The translations under genes and the position numbers were made by a program. The notes beneath the pieces were generated by a model. It was not told where the DNA came from. It saw only the letters and a list, made by a program, of their open reading frames with translations, and ran no database searches. A stretch of 64,000 nucleotides of DNA. Origin: Acetobacterium sp. (GTDB lineage: Bacteria > Bacillota > Clostridia > Eubacteriales > Eubacteriaceae). Where the stretch lies: NCBI RefSeq assembly GCF_030652775.1, contig NZ_JAUSPS010000001.1:1-64000 (forward strand), in the 5' to 3' direction. Positions 15,908 through 25,020 of this stretch are shown one piece after another (position 1 is the stretch's first letter; every line of letters begins with the position of its first letter).

Positions 15908-18046
15908 ATGAAGCGTTTCATAAAAAGAGAAGTTGTCATGTTGTTGGCGCTATTAATGAGTTTTGGCTTGGTACCGGCTGGGGTTTTAGCAGCAAGTCCG
16001 GGGATTTCCTATCAGACTCAAATTGAAAATATCGGCTGGGAAGTTGATGCCGGCATTGGGTTAAGAAGCAATGGCGAAGCCAGCGGAACATCTGGCCTGG
16101 GACTGCGTTTGGAAGGCATCCAGATTAATTTGGATAAGCAAGGTTATGATCTCGGGGTATCTTATCAAACCCATATCCAGAATATCGGTTGGGAAGCAGA
16201 TACCGAAATTGGCTGGAAAAGCAATGGCGGAACGAGCGGTACGGAAGGTCAGGCACTGCGTCTGGAAGCCATTCAAATCAAGCTGACGGGAGCCGATGCC
16301 GATAAATTTGATCTCTATTATCAGGTCCATGCACAAAATATTGGTTGGATGGGCTGGGCGAAAAACGGCGAAAGTGCGGGGAGCTCCGGTTATGGTTATC
16401 GCCTCGAAGCGATAAAAATGGTGGTGGTTCCCAAAGATCAGGCGCCGCCAACCGTCACAACCACCCCGGCCTTTTTAATCTACCCCAGTGTGTTGTATCA
16501 GACCCAAATTGAAAATATCGGCTGGGAAGTTGATGCCGGTATGGGGTTAAAAACCAATGGCGCAGTAAGTGGAACGTCCGGGCAAGGCCTGCGCCTGGAA
16601 GGGATTAAGATTAATCCGGATCTCCAGGGCTTTGATTTCGGAGTATCCTATCAGACCCATATTCAGGATATTGGCTGGGAAGCAGACACTGGCCGGGGCT
16701 GGAAAAGCGACGGTGCGATGAGCGGAACAGCGGGTGAATCCAAACGTCTGGAAGCCATTCAAATCAAGCTGACAGGAGCCGATGCCGATAAATTTGATCT
16801 CTATTATCAGGTTCATGCACAAAACATGGGCTGGATGGGCTGGGCGAAAAACGGCGAAAGTGCGGGAACGGCCGGATACAGCTACCGCCTCGAAGCAATA
16901 AAAATTATTCTGGTTCGGAAAGGTCAAGGGGCACCATCTCCATCAGCGCTGCCGGCATTTTCAGATAAAAAAAGCAGCATTGTTGAGGGGAATTTATTTA
17001 TCAAATCAACCCCGGGTGATTTTAATGTCGCCGAAGCCGTCTTTGACAATGTCGAAGTTTCCAATAATGGGGATGGTGCAATCGTGCTTAAAGCAGGCAC
17101 CCAAAGCGGTGTTTATGCTTCAAATAGTTTAAGTACCAGCCCGTTTAATAAACTGGTACTTTCCTGGAATAGCGATACACCGGCCGGAACCTCAATTCAG
17201 ATTCAAGCACGGGTAGCCCTTAGTTCAAATGGACAATGGTCGGATTGGCTGAGCTGGGGAACCTGGGGGACATCAATTAGAAGTGGCTCAGGGACAGGCG
17301 TGACAGATGATGCGGTGGCGACGGTTGATGTTGATACCTTAGTGGTCAAGAGTGGTCAAACGGCCAGTAAAATCCAATATCGCATCCTCTTAAATTCTGA
17401 TCGTGCTGGCGTAACGCCGACCCTTCGTTTAGTCTCTGGAGCTTTGCGAAATACGGCGCAGGGGATTAATAAGGTGTATCCGGATAATCCCGATTTATCT
17501 AATCTCAGTGTCCTTGATGTACCGAAATTATCACAGATGGTCAGGGATCCGGCGATTGCCGATTCGATTTGCAGTCCCACCAGTGTTTCAATGGTACTGA
17601 ATTATTATGGAACCGCAATTCAACCGGAACAGGCCGCCTGGGGAGTATACGATTATAATTATAAGGACTTTGGAAACTGGCCATTCAATACGGCCTATGC
17701 GGCAAGCTTTGGTTATCGGGCTTATGTCGACTACTCAACAATCGACGGCCTGAAGCGAGAAATTGCCAATGGGCATCCGGCGATAGTGGCAGTGGCCTAT
17801 AAAAACAGTGCCAATGTCGGTGGTAATCTACCCGTGATCGACGGTGCTCCAATTGCTTCAACGAGCGGTCATCTGATTGTTGTCTGTGGTTTTACCAGGG
17901 AAAATGGCACAGACTATATCATCATCAACGACCCGGCAGCTTCGAATAATGAAGGGGTCAGAGTCAAGTATCGGGTTGATCAATTTCAAAATGCCTGGGC
18001 AGAGTCAGGAAATATAACGTATATCATTCATCAAAATGAAAATTGA
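15908..18046 (+). CDS. Secreted six-ChW protein with C39-like cysteine peptidase domain
   Basis: A 712-residue exported protein. A signal peptide covers about residues 1-29. Six ChW repeats lie at about 33-74, 83-128, 135-178, 195-237, 245-290 and 297-340. A beta-rich region of unknown family spans about 350-530. The C-terminal domain (about 545-712) resembles Peptidase_C39_2: Cys555 in SICSPTSVSMVLNYYG, His655 in SGHLIVV and Asp675 in INDP form a complete candidate catalytic triad. The protein could process or lyse surface peptides while tethered by ChW repeats; this role is inferred. AAAGAGG precedes the ATG. It is preceded by gadB but separated by 109 bp. Confidence 0.88.
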   Translation: MKRFIKREVVMLLALLMSFGLVPAGVLAASPGISYQTQIENIGWEVDAGIGLRSNGEASGTSGLGLRLEGIQINLDKQGYDLGVSYQTHIQNIGWEADTEIGWKSNGGTSGTEGQALRLEAIQIKLTGADADKFDLYYQVHAQNIGWMGWAKNGESAGSSGYGYRLEAIKMVVVPKDQAPPTVTTTPAFLIYPSVLYQTQIENIGWEVDAGMGLKTNGAVSGTSGQGLRLEGIKINPDLQGFDFGVSYQTHIQDIGWEADTGRGWKSDGAMSGTAGESKRLEAIQIKLTGADADKFDLYYQVHAQNMGWMGWAKNGESAGTAGYSYRLEAIKIILVRKGQGAPSPSALPAFSDKKSSIVEGNLFIKSTPGDFNVAEAVFDNVEVSNNGDGAIVLKAGTQSGVYASNSLSTSPFNKLVLSWNSDTPAGTSIQIQARVALSSNGQWSDWLSWGTWGTSIRSGSGTGVTDDAVATVDVDTLVVKSGQTASKIQYRILLNSDRAGVTPTLRLVSGALRNTAQGINKVYPDNPDLSNLSVLDVPKLSQMVRDPAIADSICSPTSVSMVLNYYGTAIQPEQAAWGVYDYNYKDFGNWPFNTAYAASFGYRAYVDYSTIDGLKREIANGHPAIVAVAYKNSANVGGNLPVIDGAPIASTSGHLIVVCGFTRENGTDYIIINDPAASNNEGVRVKYRVDQFQNAWAESGNITYIIHQNEN
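16010..16924 (+). repeat. Tandem 486-bp duplication of a three-ChW module
   Basis: 16010-16438 and 16496-16924 are closely similar and offset by exactly 486 bp (162 codons), separated by a short proline-rich linker. The best conserved part encodes the third repeat of each triplet. The in-frame offset shows that six ChW repeats arose by duplicating three. Confidence 0.85.
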
Positions 18047-18240
18047 GAAGGATAAGGAGTACTTTTATCGCCATCAAGAACTATCGATCAAGACTGATGT
18101 TAAATAGATCAGTTCCCCCTCGGTTTCTGGAACTGGCTTTATAATCGGGGGCGGCAACCTGGCGTGATCTTTATGGGAAAGCGGAAGTTTGGCGCAACTA
18201 AAAACTTTTAAAAAGCGCCATAAAAACAGCAGCAAGTAAA

Positions 18241-18270
18241 ACGCATCCGAGTCGTGGATGCGTTTTTTTT
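18241..18270 (+). terminator. Intrinsic terminator
   Basis: An 8-bp perfect stem (18241-18248 with 18256-18263), a 7-nt loop and eight T residues. It ends the ChW-C39 transcript before the next operon. Confidence 0.85.
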
Positions 18271-18333
18271 ATACCGTTTGTTTCATTTTAATTATTTGGG
18301 TAACAATAATAGTAAATAGAAAGGTGTGGAATC

Positions 18334-19344
18334 ATGAAGCAACCGAAAAAAATGCGTCTTCCGTATATGAACAATGCGACGGCCATTTTATTGACCTTGG
18401 GGATTAACCTGGCCATTATGGTAGCACTCAACTGGGGCAAGCGCTTCGGATTGGTGGATGTTCTGCTTGATGCGGCGATCTGCGGGGTGACGACCTCGGT
18501 GATCAACGTCTTTTTTGTGCGCCGTTATGTGACCCGAGCCCTGGAAAACAAGACGCTGCCGGCCAATCTGCCAGTGAGCCGGATGATGATGCGCTTGCCG
18601 AAAAATCCGGCTTTATTTGCGGCCCTCTGCGCCCTCTTTTTTGGCATTGTGACGCCGGTGATCAACGGGATGATCTTTGCATTCTATGATTTTGAAGCCC
18701 TGCTGTTCGGGCAGATGCTGGTGTGCAAATTGGTCTATGTCTGTTTCCTCAGTGCCAAAATTTTGGAGGTGGCGATTTTCCGGTATGTCCAGCCAGATGT
18801 CACCGGGATAATCCCGGCAGCAGATGTGCCGCCCTCACCACTGGTCAAGCCGCCATTACCTCATATCAGTTATTTTCAGCAGCTCTACAACAGCTGGCTG
18901 ACGGATTTTGGAATGAATATGGTGCTGGGGTTGGTGCTGGGGGGGACCATTATTACCAGTGAGGACTACGTGATGATTGCCCCCACTTTGCTAAGTGGTA
19001 TTCTGGTGGGGGGGATCATCTCAGGGATCATCATCACCTTTATGGTGGTGCCGTCCCTGGCGAAAAAGCTCGGGTCAGCGGTGGCGAATGGGGAAATCCC
19101 CCGATTGCCGAAGCGAAATCCATGGGTGGCCTGGCTGCCGAAAAACAACTGGCTGCTGGCCGGTACCCTCTGCGTTCCCATAATCTTGATCACCATGACC
19201 GTTTTTACCGGGGTGCTGACCTTCTTTAATTTTCAATCACTGAACTTTTTCCAGTTTTTCTTTATTCGCACGGCCTACACGGCGGTGCTGGTCAAGGCCC
19301 TGGTGCCGCTAATGCTAATTCGTTATATGCAGCCCCAAAAATGA
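18334..19344 (+). CDS. Integral membrane protein with an internal duplication, family not recognised
   Basis: A 336-residue hydrophobic protein with about eight membrane segments. Its two halves look alike: each half has LPKN, then about 65 hydrophobic residues, then RYVQP (about residues 88-155) or RYMQP (about 265-334). Internal symmetry is common in carriers, so a transport role is possible but not shown. It is first in a four-gene G+C-rich operon; its stop codon overlaps a non-used ATG just before the enoate reductase. I cannot name a family. Confidence 0.75.
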   Translation: MKQPKKMRLPYMNNATAILLTLGINLAIMVALNWGKRFGLVDVLLDAAICGVTTSVINVFFVRRYVTRALENKTLPANLPVSRMMMRLPKNPALFAALCALFFGIVTPVINGMIFAFYDFEALLFGQMLVCKLVYVCFLSAKILEVAIFRYVQPDVTGIIPAADVPPSPLVKPPLPHISYFQQLYNSWLTDFGMNMVLGLVLGGTIITSEDYVMIAPTLLSGILVGGIISGIIITFMVVPSLAKKLGSAVANGEIPRLPKRNPWVAWLPKNNWLLAGTLCVPIILITMTVFTGVLTFFNFQSLNFFQFFFIRTAYTAVLVKALVPLMLIRYMQPQK

Positions 19345-19355
19345 AAGGAGACAAT

Positions 19356-21293
19356 ATGTTTGAAAGATTGAAAGCGCCTGGAACCATCGGTCGGCTGACC
19401 CTGAAAAATCGGGTATTTATGCCGGCCATGGGGGTTTTTATGGCAGCTCCCGGGGGTGGCGTAAATGATGATATCATCGCCTTTTATGAAGCTCGAGCCC
19501 GGGGCGGCGTCGGCCTGATCATCACCGAGGTGACCCGGGTCGACGGCGAAGCCGGAGCCGGGGAGCCTTGCCAGCTGGCAGCTTATCGGCCCTCGGATGT
19601 CATCGGCCTGCAGCGGATTGTTGATACGGTGCATAAGTATGATACCAAAATTTTTGTGCAACTTCAGCATCCTGGTCGGGAAGCCTCGGTGATGATCACC
19701 GGGGTTCAGCCGGTGGCCCCGTCGGCGGTGGCCAATCCCGCCGGGGGAGAGATGCCCCGGGCTCTGAGCACCGAGGAATGCCAGGAACATGTGGAAAAAT
19801 TTATTAGGGCCGGGATTTTTGTTAAAATGTCCGGGGCGGATGGGGTGGAACTCCATGGCGCTCACGGCTATCTGATCAATGAGTTTTTATCCCCGGCTAT
19901 GAATTTTAGAACCGATCAATACGGTGGCAGTTTTGAAAACCGGATGCGTTTTGTTATTGAGATTATCCAGGGCATCCGGCAGGCCTGCGGAGCCAGCTTT
20001 CCGATAACGGTGCGGATCAACGCCGAGGAAATGCTCGCTGGGGGCATTGACCTGACGGAAGCGCAGAAAATTGCGGTGGCGCTGGAAGCGGCTGGAGCCG
20101 ATGCCATTAACGTCAGCACCTATTCGATTGAGTGCATCGAACCGGGCACCTTTCCCCAAGGCAATAAAAAGCGTTTGTCGTTGGCTATCAAGGCAGTGGT
20201 GCAGATCCCGGTGCTGGGGGTCAGCAATATTAAAGACCCGGCCGCAGCGGAAGCACTGCTGGCCGCTGCGGCCGTGGATTTTGTCGGCGTCGGCCGGGGG
20301 CATCTGGCCGATCCGGACTGGGTCAATAAAGCTTTTTCTGGCCGGGCTGCGGAGATCCGCCAGTGCATTGGCTGCCTGGGTTGTTTTGCGGAGATTGTCA
20401 AGCTCCACCGAATCAAGTGTGCGGTCAATCCGATCACCGGCCGGGAGCGAGAATATGCCCAGCCGGAACGCAACGGTGGTGGCCGGGTGGCAGCGATTGT
20501 CGGCGGCGGACCGGCGGGGATCGAAGCGGCATTAACCCTAAAGGAACGGGGTTTTGAGCCGGTGCTTTTTGAGGCCGGGGATCGTCTCGGCGGAACCCTG
20601 AACACCGCCGACAAGGGCTATGGCAAAACGATGATTACCGCCTATACCGATTCGTTGATTACCCAGGTACATAAGGCCGGGATTAAGGTGCGGTTGGGTG
20701 AGGAGGCCTCCGTGGATAAGGTCAAAGTTCTGGCACCGGACTGGGTCTTTATTGCCTGCGGAGCCGAGCCCCTGATCCCGGCTAACGAAGGCCTGGATGG
20801 CGAGCAGGTAGTGACCGCTGAAGAGGTGTTGTTAGGGCGGGTTTCGCCTACCGGCAAGGTGGCGGTGATCGGCTCCGGGATGACCGGGCTGGAAACGGCG
20901 GAGGTACTGGCCGCTCGGGGCTGCCAGTTGACCCTGGTCGAGATGCTGCCGGAAGTGGGTCCGGGGATGTACCCGACGGTAGTAGCCGACGTGATGGGAC
21001 GGATTATTAAAAGCAGGCCTGAAATTCTTACTGGCCATCAACTGATAAAGGCCACAGCGGCTGGGATTGAGCTGCGCCGCATGGCTGATCAGCAAATCAT
21101 CACGGTTGCGTCGGACTGGATTGTCCTGGCTCTGGGGGTTCGTCCCCGGCAAGCGGTGATTGAAAGGTTTAAGGATTCATTTGAACATGTCTGCATCATC
21201 GGCGATGCCCGTTCCTGCGGACGAATTCTCGAGGCCACCCAGGACGCCCATGGCAAGGCTTCAGTGGTAGCGCCATCTTGGGACGGATCATGA
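19356..21293 (+). CDS. FAD/FMN/4Fe-4S enoate reductase, 2,4-dienoyl-CoA reductase/BaiCD type
   Basis: A 645-residue three-cofactor flavoenzyme. The N-terminal Old Yellow Enzyme TIM barrel (about 1-330) holds FMN and the VELHGAHGYLINEFLSP segment. C-x2-C-x2-C-x11-C (CIGCLGCF...KCAVNP) binds a 4Fe-4S cluster. The C-terminal half has two Rossmann folds for FAD and NAD(P)H (IVGGGPAGIEAAL and VAVIGSGMTGLETAEV). The family reduces C=C bonds next to a carbonyl. GGAG at 19347-19350 supports the ATG at 19356 rather than 19341. The operon partners (SDR and decarboxylase-like protein) suggest a pathway on a keto or enone compound. Confidence 0.9.
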   Translation: MFERLKAPGTIGRLTLKNRVFMPAMGVFMAAPGGGVNDDIIAFYEARARGGVGLIITEVTRVDGEAGAGEPCQLAAYRPSDVIGLQRIVDTVHKYDTKIFVQLQHPGREASVMITGVQPVAPSAVANPAGGEMPRALSTEECQEHVEKFIRAGIFVKMSGADGVELHGAHGYLINEFLSPAMNFRTDQYGGSFENRMRFVIEIIQGIRQACGASFPITVRINAEEMLAGGIDLTEAQKIAVALEAAGADAINVSTYSIECIEPGTFPQGNKKRLSLAIKAVVQIPVLGVSNIKDPAAAEALLAAAAVDFVGVGRGHLADPDWVNKAFSGRAAEIRQCIGCLGCFAEIVKLHRIKCAVNPITGREREYAQPERNGGGRVAAIVGGGPAGIEAALTLKERGFEPVLFEAGDRLGGTLNTADKGYGKTMITAYTDSLITQVHKAGIKVRLGEEASVDKVKVLAPDWVFIACGAEPLIPANEGLDGEQVVTAEEVLLGRVSPTGKVAVIGSGMTGLETAEVLAARGCQLTLVEMLPEVGPGMYPTVVADVMGRIIKSRPEILTGHQLIKATAAGIELRRMADQQIITVASDWIVLALGVRPRQAVIERFKDSFEHVCIIGDARSCGRILEATQDAHGKASVVAPSWDGS

Positions 21294-21317
21294 TAAAAAA
21301 TCAAGGAGGAATAAGAA

Positions 21318-22142
21318 ATGTACGGATTTGATAATTACTTTGCCGGCAAGACGGCAGTGGTGACTGGCGGAGCCTCTGGTATTGGCAATGCCCTGGCTGA
21401 AACGATGCTTCAAAACGGCGCCCAAAAAGTGGCCATTGCTGACGTTAATCAGGTTAACCTGGAAAAAGAAACGACCCGGATGGGGTTGGCTTATCCGGGT
21501 AAAATCATTGGCCTCTTCTGTAACGTGACCCTGGAGGATAACGTCAAGGCGGTACTGGCCGATGCGGCTGAATTCTTCGGCGGCCGGATTGATCTCTTGT
21601 TCAACAACGCCGGAGCCGGTTTATCTGGCAGCTTTACCGAGCTGACCAACGAGGACTGGCAGGCGGCCTTTGACCTTAACTTCTACGGCGCCCTCTATGG
21701 CATCCGCCATGTGCTTCCTTATATGAAGGCTCAGGGCGGCGGTCAGATTGTCAATACCATTTCCGGCATCGCCTGGTCACCGATGGCTCTCCAATCCATG
21801 TATGCTGTCACCAAGTCGGCGCTCAATATGCTGGGACTGACCCTGCGGTATGAGCTCTGGGACGACCATATCAAGGTCAACTCCGCCACCCCCGGTACCA
21901 CCGCCACCGCCATTTTCGCCACCGGCGGCGTGGCTGCCCCGGATTATGCCCAAACCCCGATGCAGTCTGCCGCCCGGATCCTAACCGGGGTTCAGCTCAA
22001 CCAGCGGCTGATCTGCGGTGATGATAACGATGTGGAAGGATCCCAAAATGCCTTGAGTCCCGATCCGGCGATTCAAAAAGGGCTGGATGACTATTTTCTG
22101 GAAGTTGCCCGGGATCGCAAGCAGGGTAAATTCCGCTTCTGA
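21318..22142 (+). CDS. Short-chain dehydrogenase/reductase (SDR)
   Basis: A 274-residue NAD(P)-dependent oxidoreductase. TGGASGIG (about residues 15-22) is the cofactor glycine motif, NNAG lies at about 95-98, and the catalytic YAVTK provides the YxxxK pair with an upstream Ser in the NTISG segment. AAGGAGG precedes the ATG. It follows the enoate reductase by 24 bp in the same operon and likely oxidises or reduces a hydroxyl or keto group of the same compound. Exact substrate unknown. Confidence 0.88.
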   Translation: MYGFDNYFAGKTAVVTGGASGIGNALAETMLQNGAQKVAIADVNQVNLEKETTRMGLAYPGKIIGLFCNVTLEDNVKAVLADAAEFFGGRIDLLFNNAGAGLSGSFTELTNEDWQAAFDLNFYGALYGIRHVLPYMKAQGGGQIVNTISGIAWSPMALQSMYAVTKSALNMLGLTLRYELWDDHIKVNSATPGTTATAIFATGGVAAPDYAQTPMQSAARILTGVQLNQRLICGDDNDVEGSQNALSPDPAIQKGLDDYFLEVARDRKQGKFRF

Positions 22143-22216
22143 TTCAAGGCGACGGCAGCGCAGCTCGTGGTACTTCACAACTGCTTACCAAAACCCATTT
22201 TGTAAAGGAGAAGATA

Positions 22217-23068
22217 ATGCAGGCAAGTTATTTTATCGCAGCCGAAGACCTCGGCAATTTTATGAAAGGCGGTGCCATGAACTGGCAGTATGGCATTCAG
22301 TTTTATGGGCTGACCAACTCAGACAAGGCCAGGAGCATGGTTCCGCCGCCCCTGGAAGTGATTGAAGAAAACGGCGAAACGATCTTCTATGCCTATGTGG
22401 TTAATATCCGGGAGCCAACCTTTGCGCCTTGGTATATGGAAGGCGGCATCGGATTGATGGCAAAACTGGGAGACAAAACCGGGGTGTATTTTCTCGGACT
22501 GCAGCTGTCCGGACCGGGAGCGCTGATGGGAGCCTTCTCTGGTCGGGAGAGCTCGGGACTGCCCAAGAAACTCTGTGACCGCATTGTCGTTGATCGCACT
22601 GGCGATACCGGCCGCTGTATCATCGAACGAAAAGGGGTGCGACTGCTGGACATTGGGATAAAAATCGGTCAGTATAACGACCCCGGTTTTTCCCAGCCCC
22701 AGGAAGGTTGCACCCGGGCGCAACCGATTGTTACCCAAGGCGGTTGTCTGCTTCACAAATACCGGATCGGGGCTCAGGGATTTTCGGATATGGAGATCGT
22801 TTTTTACAACAGTCCCTCCCGTTTTTATTCCTGGGAGCCGGCTACGGCGAGCATTGCGCTGGAGTCCTCAATTGACGATCCCTGGGGGGATATTGTTATC
22901 GACAAGGTGCTGGGTGCCGGCTGGATGGTCAGCGATAATATGGTATCGGGGATGGATACCATCTACCGCTATGAGGATCCCATAGCTATTACCCGGGCGA
23001 TGCAGAATCTCTTTGCCGGCCGCTATGATCAGTGCACCCTGACCAGGGAGCATCAGCAGTACGAATAA
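22217..23068 (+). CDS. Acetoacetate decarboxylase-family protein
   Basis: A 283-residue protein matching the acetoacetate decarboxylase fold: PPPLEV near residue 37, and GRESSGLPKKL near 111-121, where the PKK lysine corresponds to the Schiff-base lysine of the family. Such proteins decarboxylate beta-keto acids or act as related aldolase/dehydratase enzymes. AAAGGAG precedes the ATG. It is last in the operon and is followed by a strong terminator. True activity cannot be told from sequence. Confidence 0.72.
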   Translation: MQASYFIAAEDLGNFMKGGAMNWQYGIQFYGLTNSDKARSMVPPPLEVIEENGETIFYAYVVNIREPTFAPWYMEGGIGLMAKLGDKTGVYFLGLQLSGPGALMGAFSGRESSGLPKKLCDRIVVDRTGDTGRCIIERKGVRLLDIGIKIGQYNDPGFSQPQEGCTRAQPIVTQGGCLLHKYRIGAQGFSDMEIVFYNSPSRFYSWEPATASIALESSIDDPWGDIVIDKVLGAGWMVSDNMVSGMDTIYRYEDPIAITRAMQNLFAGRYDQCTLTREHQQYE

Positions 23069-23083
23069 TAATCGTTCAGCAGC

Positions 23084-23134
23084 GTTGTAATCAAAAAGAA
23101 CTGGTCAGATCAGACCGGTTCTTTTGATTACAAC
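23084..23134 (+). terminator. Long hairpin terminator of the enoate-reductase operon
   Basis: 22-23 bp arms (23084-23106 with 23113-23134, one bulge and one wobble) around a 6-nt loop. There is no strong T-run after the full stem, but the internal TTCTTTTG strand may serve. Confidence 0.65.
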
Positions 23135-23193
23135 GATTTAGTTCTTCCTTTCACTGAGTTGTTTTATATTCATGCTATACATCGCTTATATGC

Positions 23194-23227
23194 CATTATT
23201 GTGTCAGATTCGGTTGACACAATAATG
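23194..23227. promoter_or_regulatory. 13-bp inverted repeat upstream of the polyferredoxin gene
   Basis: Perfect arms CATTATTGTGTCA (23194-23206) and TGACACAATAATG (23215-23227) with an 8-bp spacer. It lies 58 bp before the polyferredoxin ATG, and the right arm overlaps a TTGACA (-35-like) sequence. It looks like an operator for a dimeric regulator; no -10 at proper spacing was found. Confidence 0.6.
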
Positions 23228-23284
23228 ACACACAACAAAAGTACAATTTGTTGGTAATCTTATTTTATAAAGAGAGGTATTATA

Positions 23285-24874
23285 ATGAAATTAAATTGGA
23301 ACAAAGCAGCAAAATGGTCAAGACTTCTGATATTGGTGGGTCTGCTCGTATGGGTTATTTATGAATCGTACATGCATCAGGTTCTGGGTGGTGGAAAAGC
23401 ACCGTCGATTCATGCGTTGTGTCCTTATGGAGCATTGGAAAGCTTGTATACGTTGCTTTTGACGGGCAGCTTTATCAAGAAAGTTTATTCTGGTACAGTT
23501 GTTTTATTGGTCTTGACCGTGGCTCTGGCAGTGCTGTTTCGCAGAAGTTTTTGTGGATTGCTTTGTCCCTTTGGCGCCTTGCAGGAAGTGTTTGCGAAGA
23601 TCGGACAAAAGTTATTTAAAAAGCGTTTTATTATTCCACAAAAAATTGATGGCATTTTGCGATATTTCAAATATGTCGTTTTAGTATTTACGGTGGGAAT
23701 GGCCTGGTATTATGGTAGCTTGTGGATGTCACCCTATGATCCGTATGCGGCCTTAGGACATATATCAGCAATATCAGGAACGATTGCAGAGGATCCCTTA
23801 TCGATTATCGGTTTTGCACTGTTATTTATTACAATCATTGGTTCATTTTTGTATGACCGCTTTTTCTGTAAATATTTATGTCCGGCTGGCGCTGTTTATG
23901 CCATCATCGGTAAACTGAGCCCGACAAAAATTGAGCGTAATGACAGTCTTTGTGTTCACTGCAAAAAATGCGATAAATCCTGTCCCGTGAACATTGAGAT
24001 TGAGAAGCAAGAGCGGATTACGACGGCAGAGTGCATTAACTGTAACGATTGTGTTCTGGCATGCCCGGTTAAAGGTGCGCTTGAAGTCAAAGTGGCCCGA
24101 AAAACGGTTCATCCGATGGTGATGGTGGTCTTGGTTGTGGGTTTGTTCTTCGGAACCATTGTGACGGCTCAGCTAACGGGTAATTTTCAAATATTGCCAC
24201 TCGCCGTTGCTCAAGGTGAGGTTATTCCCATTTATGAAGTGAAAGGCTACAACACCATTGAAGAAGCAACAACTCTCACCGGACTGACTCTGGATGAAGT
24301 ATATCAGCAGTTGGCGATTCCCAAAAGTGTCCCCAAGGATACGCAATTTAAGAATATTTCAGTGTTAATCCCTGAATATAAATTCGATGAAGCGAAAGCG
24401 AACGCCGGAGGATCAGAAGGCGAAGCAACTTCGGGAGGAGCGTCAACCCCTGGTACCCTTGATGTCAGTGGGATTAAAGGCTCGATGACGATTCAGGAAG
24501 CGATGGACAGTTTAAGTATGGAATCAAAAGACTTCTATGCGCTCTTTAAAATTCCCGACACCGTGCCGCCACAAACCATTCTAAAAGAAATTACAAATGT
24601 ATCGCCGGGATATGATTTCCAGCAGGTCAAGGATTCGTTAAGCGTACCTTCTTCGACAGAAACAACTGAAAACACATCAGGAACCGTCGATGTCAGTGGG
24701 ATTAAAGGTTCCATGACGATTCAGGAAGCGATGGGCAGCTTAAGTATGGAATCAAAAGACTTCTATGCGCTCTTTAAAATTCCCGACACCGTGCCGCCAC
24801 AAACTGTTCTAAAAGAAATTACAAATATTTCGCCAGGATATGATTTCCAGCAAATAAAGGATTCTTTGCAATAG
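23285..24874 (+). CDS. Membrane polyferredoxin (NapH/NosR-like) with C-terminal repeats
   Basis: A 529-residue protein. Hydrophobic segments in about residues 1-200 carry two NapH-type motifs (CGLLCPFGALQ and CKYLCPAGAV). Two 4Fe-4S ferredoxin motifs follow (CVHCKKCDKSCPV and CINCNDCVLACPV). A further membrane segment lies near 278-300. The tail has three similar units of about 55-65 residues, each with a MTIQEAM- or EEATTLTGL-like start and IPDTVPP- or IPKSVPK-like end; the last two are nearly identical. The layout fits electron transfer across or at the membrane. The partner of the tail repeats is unknown. Separate promoter region with a palindrome; strong terminator after. Confidence 0.85.
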   Translation: MKLNWNKAAKWSRLLILVGLLVWVIYESYMHQVLGGGKAPSIHALCPYGALESLYTLLLTGSFIKKVYSGTVVLLVLTVALAVLFRRSFCGLLCPFGALQEVFAKIGQKLFKKRFIIPQKIDGILRYFKYVVLVFTVGMAWYYGSLWMSPYDPYAALGHISAISGTIAEDPLSIIGFALLFITIIGSFLYDRFFCKYLCPAGAVYAIIGKLSPTKIERNDSLCVHCKKCDKSCPVNIEIEKQERITTAECINCNDCVLACPVKGALEVKVARKTVHPMVMVVLVVGLFFGTIVTAQLTGNFQILPLAVAQGEVIPIYEVKGYNTIEEATTLTGLTLDEVYQQLAIPKSVPKDTQFKNISVLIPEYKFDEAKANAGGSEGEATSGGASTPGTLDVSGIKGSMTIQEAMDSLSMESKDFYALFKIPDTVPPQTILKEITNVSPGYDFQQVKDSLSVPSSTETTENTSGTVDVSGIKGSMTIQEAMGSLSMESKDFYALFKIPDTVPPQTVLKEITNISPGYDFQQIKDSLQ

Positions 24875-24889
24875 CATTTAGCCAGGAAG

Positions 24890-24927
24890 AGTCTCTCAAA
24901 AACGATGCTGTTTTTGAGAGACTTTTT
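24890..24927 (+). terminator. Intrinsic terminator after the polyferredoxin
   Basis: A 14-bp perfect stem (24890-24903 with 24910-24923), a 6-nt loop and a T-run. Confidence 0.88.
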
Positions 24928-24930
24928 GCA

Positions 24931-24974
24931 AAAAAAATTAGAAAGAACACGAGTGACTTCGCTCGTGTTCTTTC
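24931..24974 (-). terminator. Intrinsic terminator for the minus-strand diguanylate cyclase
   Basis: A 13-bp perfect stem (24941-24953 with 24962-24974). Read on the minus strand it is followed by a run of T residues (24931-24938). Confidence 0.85.
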
Positions 24975-25020
24975 TGCGGAGTAGACAACTTCTGGTAAAA
25001 ACGATGGGATTTAGGCGGAT

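Noticed and set aside
20071-20614. Frames of 154 to 173 codons overlapping the enoate reductase on both strands
   Set aside because: They arise from the G+C-rich composition of a real gene whose motifs are clear.
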